Origin: Guadua angustifolia
Lineage: Eukaryota > Streptophyta > Magnoliopsida > Poales > Poaceae
Assembly (NCBI GenBank): GCA_036346375.1
Contig: CM070503.1
Location: 5,828,001-5,892,000 of the forward strand
DNA length: 64,000 bases
Reading direction: 5' to 3'
The notes beneath the pieces are model-generated. The model saw only the letters and a list, made by a program, of their open reading frames with translations. It was not told the DNA's origin and ran no database searches. Below, piece after piece: positions 57,437-64,000 of the stretch. Each line of letters opens with the position of its first letter. The first letter of the stretch is position 1. A program made the position numbers and the translations under genes.

Positions 57437-58320
57437 CCTTGGAGCCACGCATTTTTTTGAAAAAGCACGTAATTTTCCAAAATTACAAAGTAGTCTTTTT
57501 TGCGAGGAGGCCCCAAAACTTTTGATTTTTTGTGAAAAGGCGACCGAAATTTTTCAAAATTACAGATTGGCCTATATTTTGTGGGAAGGACCTTGAAACT
57601 TCAGTATTTTTTGCGAAAAGGAGTCCAAATTTTTTTGAAATTACATATTAGTCTATTTTTTTACTAGAAGGCCTCCGAAACTTCTTTAATTTGTTTCTTG
57701 TTGCACCATTTTTTTTTGCAAAAAAGCACCTAAAACTCTCAAAAATTACATATTGGCCGGCCCTTTTCCATTTTCTTGTAAGATGACCCCGAAACTCAGT
57801 ACTTTTGAGAAAATGGGCCTTAAATTTTCCAAAATTATAGATTAGTCTATTTTTCCCTAGGAGACCCCCGAAAGTTCTTTAATTTGTTTTTTGGCATGCC
57901 GTTCTTTTTGCAAAAAGGCGCTCAAAGTTCTCCAAAATTGCATATTAGCCTTTTCCCCATTTTTTGCGGGAAGGATCCCGAAACTTCAGTATTTTTGTGA
58001 AAAGGGGCCCAAATTTTTTACCATCTGATTAATCCATTTTTTTTCTTTGAAGGCCGGAACTTCTTTAATTTGTTTTTTTCACGATGTTTCTTTTTGCAAA
58101 AAGGCGCCCAAAGCTCTCTAAAATTATATATTGGCCCTTTTTTTGCGGGAAACCACCTGACATTCCCGAAGTTTATTTTTTCTGCGAGGCCCCTAAAAAT
58201 TACGTTGTTACATCCTGATTTGTTTAATATTTTTTCCATATAAGGCCCCCAAAGGCGCTCAAAGTTTTCCAAAGATACATATTTGCCCATTTTTTATGAG
58301 ATGACTCCGGAGCTTCTAAA
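57437..58320. repeat. Degenerate minisatellite, about 190-bp higher-order unit
   Basis: Recurring words in fixed order: CAAAATTACA, GGCC(T)ATTTTT, GAAACTTC(AG/TT), TTTTTGCAAAAAGGCGC and CTTCTTTAATTTGTTT. The last marks one position of the unit and falls at about 57681, 57874 and 58060, so the period is 186-193 bp. Each unit is itself made of two related halves. Divergence between units is substantial. Confidence 0.8.
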
Positions 58321-58357
58321 ATTTGTTTTTCTTGTCTTGTTGTATTTGTCAGAAGAA

Positions 58358-59391
58358 TCTTCCCTTTTCCAAAGCTTTGGTAAAGATGCTGAAAAGAACG
58401 TTAGTTCTGGGGGTACTTCAGAAGGTTGAACAACTTAAATCGGAAGAACAGTACTTGGACCCTTAACTTTTCCTCAGTACCGAATGCTCTTATAGCTGCC
58501 AAGTTCTTTGCTTGGACATTGGGAAAAGCCAGTAAAACTTGAGAGACAGGTTCGACCGACATTTTCAACCTACAGCCAATGGGGGACTGTATAAGTAATA
58601 GCATAATTCCAACATACCACATATGCATAAACAAAACAAAAAAGTCCATCCATAGGTTACCACTTGCAAGAAACATGTATATTATATCACAGAATGGTTT
58701 CAATGAGTGCTACTTAAGAATTTTAGAACCGGTGGTATTGGCAGGTACACTATAACTGCGTATCTACTGTATACTGGTTAGAAGAACAAGAATTTGGATA
58801 CTGGTGATCTGTAGGCATGAACTGATGAAGGATTCGATTCAAGAAATCTGGCAAAATTTTGTGAGACAAAAAAACTGGACGCAGTTCAATTCTGATAATA
58901 AGAATGTGGATACTGGTGACCTCTAGGCAAGAGCTAATTAATGAAGGATTTTATTCATGGAATGATAACTTCGTGAACACATGGCAGCATTTTTATCAGG
59001 GTAATGAGATAGGAGCTACACATACAAAACTAGTAAGAGATCGGTATTTTAACATATTGCAGCAGTTAATAGGTAAACAAGTAACACTAGAGAACTAGAG
59101 CGCAGCGACATACCTTCAGCGAAGAGAGGACGTGAACAATATGGGAAGTCAAATCGACCTGGAATGGAAGAGAAGATCCATACACCGTCAGACCCGAGAC
59201 AAGTGCGGCGCGTGAGACGAGGTGGGTTCGGAGATCTGGAGAGCGCGAAGTGGGGGACTGGGGAGGCCACTGACCTTCCGATCTGCCCTGGAGATGACGA
59301 GATCAGAGCGCGCGGTGGGGGCGAAGACGCCGGTGAGGAGGAGGAACTGGAGAAGAGCGGCGAGGCAGAGGGGTGGCAGCTGCGTTGCCAT
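58358..59391 (-). pseudogene. OST1: Ribophorin I (oligosaccharyltransferase subunit OST1) 5' fragment
   Basis: Minus strand. Exon 1 (59391-59275) is intact, with a signal peptide and mature start: MATQLPPLCLAALLQFLLLT then DLVISRADRK. Exon 2 (59158-59114) reads VDLTSHIVHVLSSLK. Both have correct splice sites. Exon 3 starts at 58569 (VEN..EPVSQVLLAFPNVQAKNL, AAIRAFGTEEK, KGPSTVLPI, VVQPSEVPPELTFFSAS) but has a 1-base deletion near 58553, another near 58463, and a stop TAA at 58437-58435; homology fades near 58358. The remaining two thirds of the gene, including the membrane segment, is absent and a minisatellite follows. Ribophorin I is an ER membrane subunit of the N-glycosylation complex. 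This copy is a truncated duplicate that kept its first exons and upstream region. Confidence 0.9.
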
Positions 59392-59782
59392 CTTCGGCGG
59401 CCAGATCGCGTCGCGGGGTGTCGGTTTCGCGGCGAGGGGAAGGAGGAAGCGCTTTAAACCCTCGGGGCTCGGGACGGGAGCGCGTGCCTGCCTTGCCTTG
59501 GAGGAGGAGACGGCGTCGCCACGGAGCGAGGAAGTGCCGGCGCTGCGATTGGAGAGGGAGGAGGCGCCGGTTCGACTTCTTGGATCGTGAGGAACAGACA
59601 AATGAGGGAAGGGGTAGAGAGGGGATTAGGTTAGTATTTTTAGGGGGTTATCTGCAAAAGTACATAAGTGAGGAGGGGGGTTCCACCTTGTTGGATCCAA
59701 GCCATCCAAAAGAGATCTAATGGTCAGGGAGGAGAGTTTTCAGGTTTCCACCAAATGGTGGGTTTCCACCAAATATTTTCCT
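59392..59782 (-). promoter_or_regulatory. GC-rich upstream region of the ribophorin I fragment
   Basis: GC-rich block to about 59590, consistent with the original 5' UTR and promoter of the ribophorin gene. On the minus strand the frame is open upstream of the ATG, but this is GC-driven. No TATA box is assigned. Confidence 0.4.
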
Positions 59783-59830
59783 ATATATATATACACATAT
59801 ACATACATACATACATATATACATATACAT

Positions 59831-59873
<43 letters not shown>

Positions 59874-59905
59874 CATATATATATATATACATATATATGT
59901 ATATT
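59783..59905. repeat. TA/CATA microsatellite
   Basis: A 120-bp run of (TA)n and (CATA)n. The Tyr/Ile-rich open frames on both strands are products of this repeat. Confidence 0.95.
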
Positions 59906-60387
59906 GATTATAAGATACTCCAAAGTGAGTTTCATGAAAAATTTCATTAAAATCTACCCTTTATAACATAATTTGTTTATATATTCCATATGCATATGGA
60001 AAAGGGTATGAGCAAAAAAATAAAGGGTCTGATGAAATTTTTTTAACCATGTTGTATTAGAGCATCTTAGAATTATTATTAGAGTATACCGAAAGTGATA
60101 AAGGAGTATAAAGTGTTTATTTAAGTGGTATATTAGAGGTGGGAGTATCCGAGTATGTACTCCCGGGAGTACGGAAAAGGCTGTTTTGTACTCTCAGGAG
60201 TATGTGCTCCTCCCACACCTTCTTTAATGGGCTGATTAAGTGGATATATCCCTTATCAAGTGGAAGTAACTAATATACTATATAAGGGATATATCCACTA
60301 ATATAGCCACATGCGCATTGTTCTCACGCAGGTGCAGGAGTATAACAATGGTAAATAGATCGAACTGGGAGTACATACTCCGGTAGC
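59906..60387. other. AT-rich spacer with an inverted pair
   Basis: Near 60149-60171 GAGTATGTACTCCCGGGAGTA, and near 60366-60382 the word GGGAGTACATACTCCGG, form an inverted pair about 235 bp apart, suggesting a small foldback element. No target duplication is clear. Confidence 0.4.
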
Positions 60388-63177
60388 ATGTCACGGACCG
60401 CCCTTTTTAGGGGGGGTGCGTATAAATACCTTCACAGCTACCCAGGATTTTAGCTGTAGGTAACCAAGCGTACATTGCCAGACATAAAAGCAAATGCGAA
60501 TATTTTATAGATCAAATAAGGGCCTAGCGGCCGAAGATTTACAAAAGGTGCGGCTGGCACCGAATACATTGCAGAACACCCACAGGAAAGGCTTGAGCGG
60601 TTAGATCAAGGCCTCCAAAAATCAAATAGCATCGTCATCTACGGTCTTGAGAAGTCATGGCTTCAATTGAAATCTAAAGAGGGGATTGGGAGCAAGGGTG
60701 AGTACACAACCGTACTCAACAAACCACACGGAAATTCTGAATACTACGTGCAGGGTTAAACAAGGTAGGCACAGGTTTAAGTATAGTGGATGCAAGTTGT
60801 CAATATCAGTTTTCATTTTACATTTGAAACACAAATCATAAATAGCAATATAAATCATGGGGGGGGGGTCATTTGCAAAGTTCACATCCTCGCCAAATTT
60901 TAATTAAGAAAGCTAAGGGCGCGATTCACAGAATCACCCTAAATTAACTCGGCTTCATTAACCTAAGCACTACGTATTCGAATACCATTGATATCACTCT
61001 GCAGAGGTGCTCACTTTACCCACAAGACATCTACGGTCATTAATGCCACGGAATCAACATGCAACTTTTATGCATGCGGCCCGACCGAGATAATCATAGC
61101 ATTTCGTTGAACTTCCCCTTTTTAGCTCCTACCCAGTAGGCTATCCAAGATCCGCAATATTCAGAACCCACTGGCCATCATGGGAGATGCGACCCGAATA
61201 TTGTGGACACCCACTGTTGCGTGAACTGGGGAATGGCCTCTTCATTCCGTTCGCCCCATCGCTCTATGAGCCATTTTCTTCAATGGCGGCTACTTCCTAT
61301 AGGCATTCAAAAGGAAGTACAATGTCTTGAGCTACGTTGGACCAAGTCAATGAGATTGGCCGCCCAACTTGTGGTTGAGCGGGATCTGAAGTTATTTTCT
61401 TTGCCCAAGGCGTCGGTCCTAAATGCCAAAGACTTAGCCAAATGACATACCACAAATCATTGGTACCAATCGCATTCCACCACCATATCACAACCATTGG
61501 CCTCGTCATCGGTTGGGGATTGGCCAAGATCCACCTTCCGTGGTTCGCCCAATCTTGTCCCATACCGTAGCAATTTCATAAAACCAACATCATCCAAGCC
61601 ATCTCTGGAGATTTTAAGCATTTGTCTAAAAGTAATAATTGTATGAATTGCTACATTTTCGAGGGTTTAATATTTTATATCCTAAGGTTAAAAAGGAATT
61701 AAGGCATAACAATGAGTTTAGTATTGGGTGGTATCTAATTATGTCATTCGAAACTACCACATTTTCTAGTTTCGTAAAATAACAAAAATAATGTAACACA
61801 AGAAATATATATATACTATAATGGAACTGGGTTCAACATGTTCAAGGAGTGTGGCTTGCCTTGCGAGGTTAAGGGTTCGCCTAACGAGAGACGGTTGATG
61901 TCGTGTCTGGCCCCGAACGGCTCTTGTTCCTGTGACAGCTCCTCGTACTGCTCCTACTCCGAGATTCGTGCCAACGGTTGTGTCGACGTCGGATCTAGCG
62001 CGAGAAAACGCGAACAATAAATAAACGAATAAATCAAAACAAAGAACAAAGAAAAAGCAATGGAAAGGAAAATCGAGAGAGAAATGGCCGGATCGGAGCT
62101 TAGGGGTATTCTGGGAATTTTCTGGACTTGGTATGGCGAAACGGAGATCATTTTTGGACTCAGTGGCTCGAAAGGGTCAAGAAAATGTATTTTTGGCATT
62201 TTTGGTTTTTTGGGGAATTTTGGGGATTTTCTAGGATTTTATTTGCATTTTTCGGATTTCAGTTAAATCAAAATCCGAAAAAGAAATAAAAGAAGGAACT
62301 GTGCTAATGGGTCTGCACAAGATTTTCGAACTTCGGCCCATAGGCGTAACTTCATGCATACAAGATCTGCAAGAAATGGTGAACCAGTAGACATGAGGAG
62401 GTGACGGCGGCCCGCTTGCCCGATGAGGGAGGGCACTACCGACTACCGGGGACCGAGTGGCGATGTGGGGAGCCGACAATGGAGGCCAATGGCGGCGAAG
62501 GCAGAGGAGGGTCAGTGGGGCCACATGTCGTGACGAGGAGCAGAGTAAGCGATCGGCGAAGGAGATTTTCGCGTCTTTGGAGAAGACGGTGGCGATCTTG
62601 CGGTGGCGGCGGAGAAAGAAAGAAGTGGCGGGGAGAATGAAGAGCTCACTAGGCGAACTTCGGCGTGAAAATGGCGGTGAGAGAAAGGGAGGCGTGATGA
62701 CACGCGAACCTGAGATGAGGAAGATACACGGCGTGGCGGTGGGGCGGGGAGCCGGAGAGGAGGTGGAGTGGCGGAGAAGCTAGAGGGGACTTCGGAGCAT
62801 CTAATGGCAAGGATAAATGGGCGGAAGAGTTAGCGGAGGCGCGCGGCGACGAAGAGGAATCGGAGCTGGAGAAGACGGTCGTGGAGCGGGCGGAGGGAGA
62901 AGAGTAGGAAAATGAGAGCGGGAGTTTGATGTGAACTCGAGGCGACGAAAATGGAGGCTCGGGCAAGTTTCTATGGCCGGATTTCACGAGGAGGAGTGCG
63001 GGCGGCGCGGCAAGGAAGAATGGTCGGAGCCGAAGAAGAAGAAGTTGGAACTGGCGATTCATTGCATGGCTCGGTGGAAGAGTTAGCGGGGGAGGACGAG
63101 GAAAACATGGGGAATACTGGAAGCTCACCAAACGGACTCGAGGTGAGAATCTGCCCTAAGAGCTCGGTTTTATAGCA
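60388..63177. mobile_element. LTR-like non-coding unit, boundaries uncertain
   Basis: Begins TGTCACGGACCGCCC. It shares words with the unit 51184-54922, such as GGGTGAGTA(C/T)ACAAC, CACTCTGCAGAGGTG and TTTACCCAC, and shows the same order of composition: moderate, then a 'GGCTTGCCTTG' word, then GC-rich GGCGG sequence (62400-63130). It abuts the eroded hAT copy at 63178. No coding domain is seen; frames at 62231-63131 are GC-driven. Confidence 0.45.
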
Positions 63178-64000
63178 CCGAACTTGGAGAAAGGTGAGAT
63201 AGTTACATGAAAAGGAAGAAGTCGGCTTCTTTAGTAGGCGAACACTAGAGTGATTCATTTACAACTCTAATTCGTTTTAGAGCAGGCGGCAGTTCGGTTA
63301 TTGAAGCAAGAGGAGAACAAATGGCGGAGGAAACAATGGAGCTTTGTGTTTACGAAGGAGGAACAATAGAAAAAGGGTCAAAACATTGTTAGGCGGAGGA
63401 ACACTTGAGTGAAAACGACTAAACGTTAGAGAAAGCGGATGGGAAACAGCGAAGTAAAAAGTTTTGTAGTGCTTGAAAATTCCATTGGGCAATATGGAAG
63501 ATTGCAAACATGCAGAGGTCATATGAGAGGCAATTTGTTTATCATCATTATTATTATGGATATTTTCTTATTGTGATGATTCAGAGTTAGAATCGAGTCT
63601 TAGTGATGATGGGTGCGGTTGCTTGTCTAGATCCAGAGAGATATTTGCGGCTTTGATCATGGCAGCTTATGCGTCGTGATGGGTCTGATGGTTGGCGTGT
63701 TATTTTGGCAGAACGGATGAAAGAAGAGAATCGAGATGAATTTCAAAGTAATGATGGCGCCGAAAAGAAAGCAAAAGAAGCGGTTTATCCATTGGTCTAT
63801 AGACGAATTGACACTAATTTTACTGAGGGACAACTACGCAAAAGGGCTTTCTAGGCAATGAAAAATGATTGTGCAATAAGGTATGCTATATTGAGGGAGG
63901 CATGTTTGCAAAGATAGATATGGAAGATATCTTATAATGTTTTCAGAACATAAAAACTACGCAAATATCAAGCATCAACTCTTTTGAAGCAATGAATGAT
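63178..64000 (+). pseudogene. Second, heavily eroded copy of the hAT transposase 3' part (runs off window)
   Basis: Matches about 56097-57177 in order. Identical blocks (for example AGATAGTTACATGAAAAGG, CAACTCTAATTCGTTTTAG, CAATATGGAAGATTG and GGTTTATCCATTGGTCTATA) are separated by many short deletions and by small GC-rich replacements such as GGCGG. It carries the same premature stops as the first copy (TGA 63208-63210, TAG 63852-63854), so it was copied after the gene had already died. 823 bp here stand for about 1,080 bp there. Confidence 0.88.

Noticed and set aside
59668..59950. Tyr/Ile-rich open frames
   Set aside because: Direct products of the TA/CATA microsatellite.
62231..63131. 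Several 60-160-codon frames on both strands
   Set aside because: All arise from GGCGG-rich LTR-like DNA; overlapping frames on both strands and low complexity argue against a gene.
60388..63177. A second clean solo LTR with 5-bp duplication TAGCA
   Set aside because: TAGCA occurs before the start at 60388 and again near 63171, but the sequence before the second copy does not end in CA, and the junction with the eroded hAT copy is unreliable.

Overview
This window is nuclear DNA from a grass (Poaceae). The protein-coding genes are spliced with GT–AG introns and give grass-type proteins. The sequence between and inside them is packed with Tourist, Stowaway, hAT and Mutator-type MITEs, a decayed Ty1-copia element and large LTR-like units. 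FKBP12 and an SVP-clade MADS gene that best fits the MADS22 group occur together here. From memory, unverified, the rice counterparts also lie close together on the long arm of chromosome 2, so this is probably the corresponding syntenic block. No bacterial, organellar or tRNA/rRNA genes were recognised.

Layout. 1–2951: the 3' part of an armadillo-repeat gene (ARMC6-like, +). 3371–6133: MITE cluster. 7262–14585: degenerate copia element whose 3' LTR is split by a 3.4-kb LTR-like unit. 15860–24200: complete eight-exon SVP-like MADS-box gene (-), with MITEs and a foreign X8-like coding fragment in its introns. 24808–33196: repeats and two GC-rich non-genic islands. 33197–35293: universal stress protein gene (+). 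35952–36318: Mutator-type MITE. 36543–37421: intronless membrane-anchored methyltransferase-like gene (-), with a 36-codon ORF upstream. 39602–41580: small repeats. 42491–47054: complete five-exon FKBP12 gene (+). 47367–49680: 1.03-kb tandem duplication, one copy carrying a Tourist MITE. 50945–57174: dead hAT/TTF-finger transposase gene cut by a 3.7-kb LTR-like unit. 57437–58320: minisatellite. 58358–59391: 5' fragment pseudogene of ribophorin I (-). 59783–63177: TA microsatellite and LTR-like DNA. 63178–64000: a second, oddly eroded copy of the hAT 3' end.

The genes are independent eukaryotic units, not an operon: protein folding and TOR-linked signalling (FKBP12), stress response (USP), meristem and flowering regulation (SVP-like MADS), and scaffold or enzyme functions. 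I found no gene cluster that looks like a new multi-gene system. The most unusual signals are structural: a short motif with a constant ACACA spacer, repeated 12 times exactly in one LTR-like unit and twice in another; the block-identical but indel-riddled second hAT copy; a 35-bp direct repeat around an unclassified segment; and several dated nested insertions.
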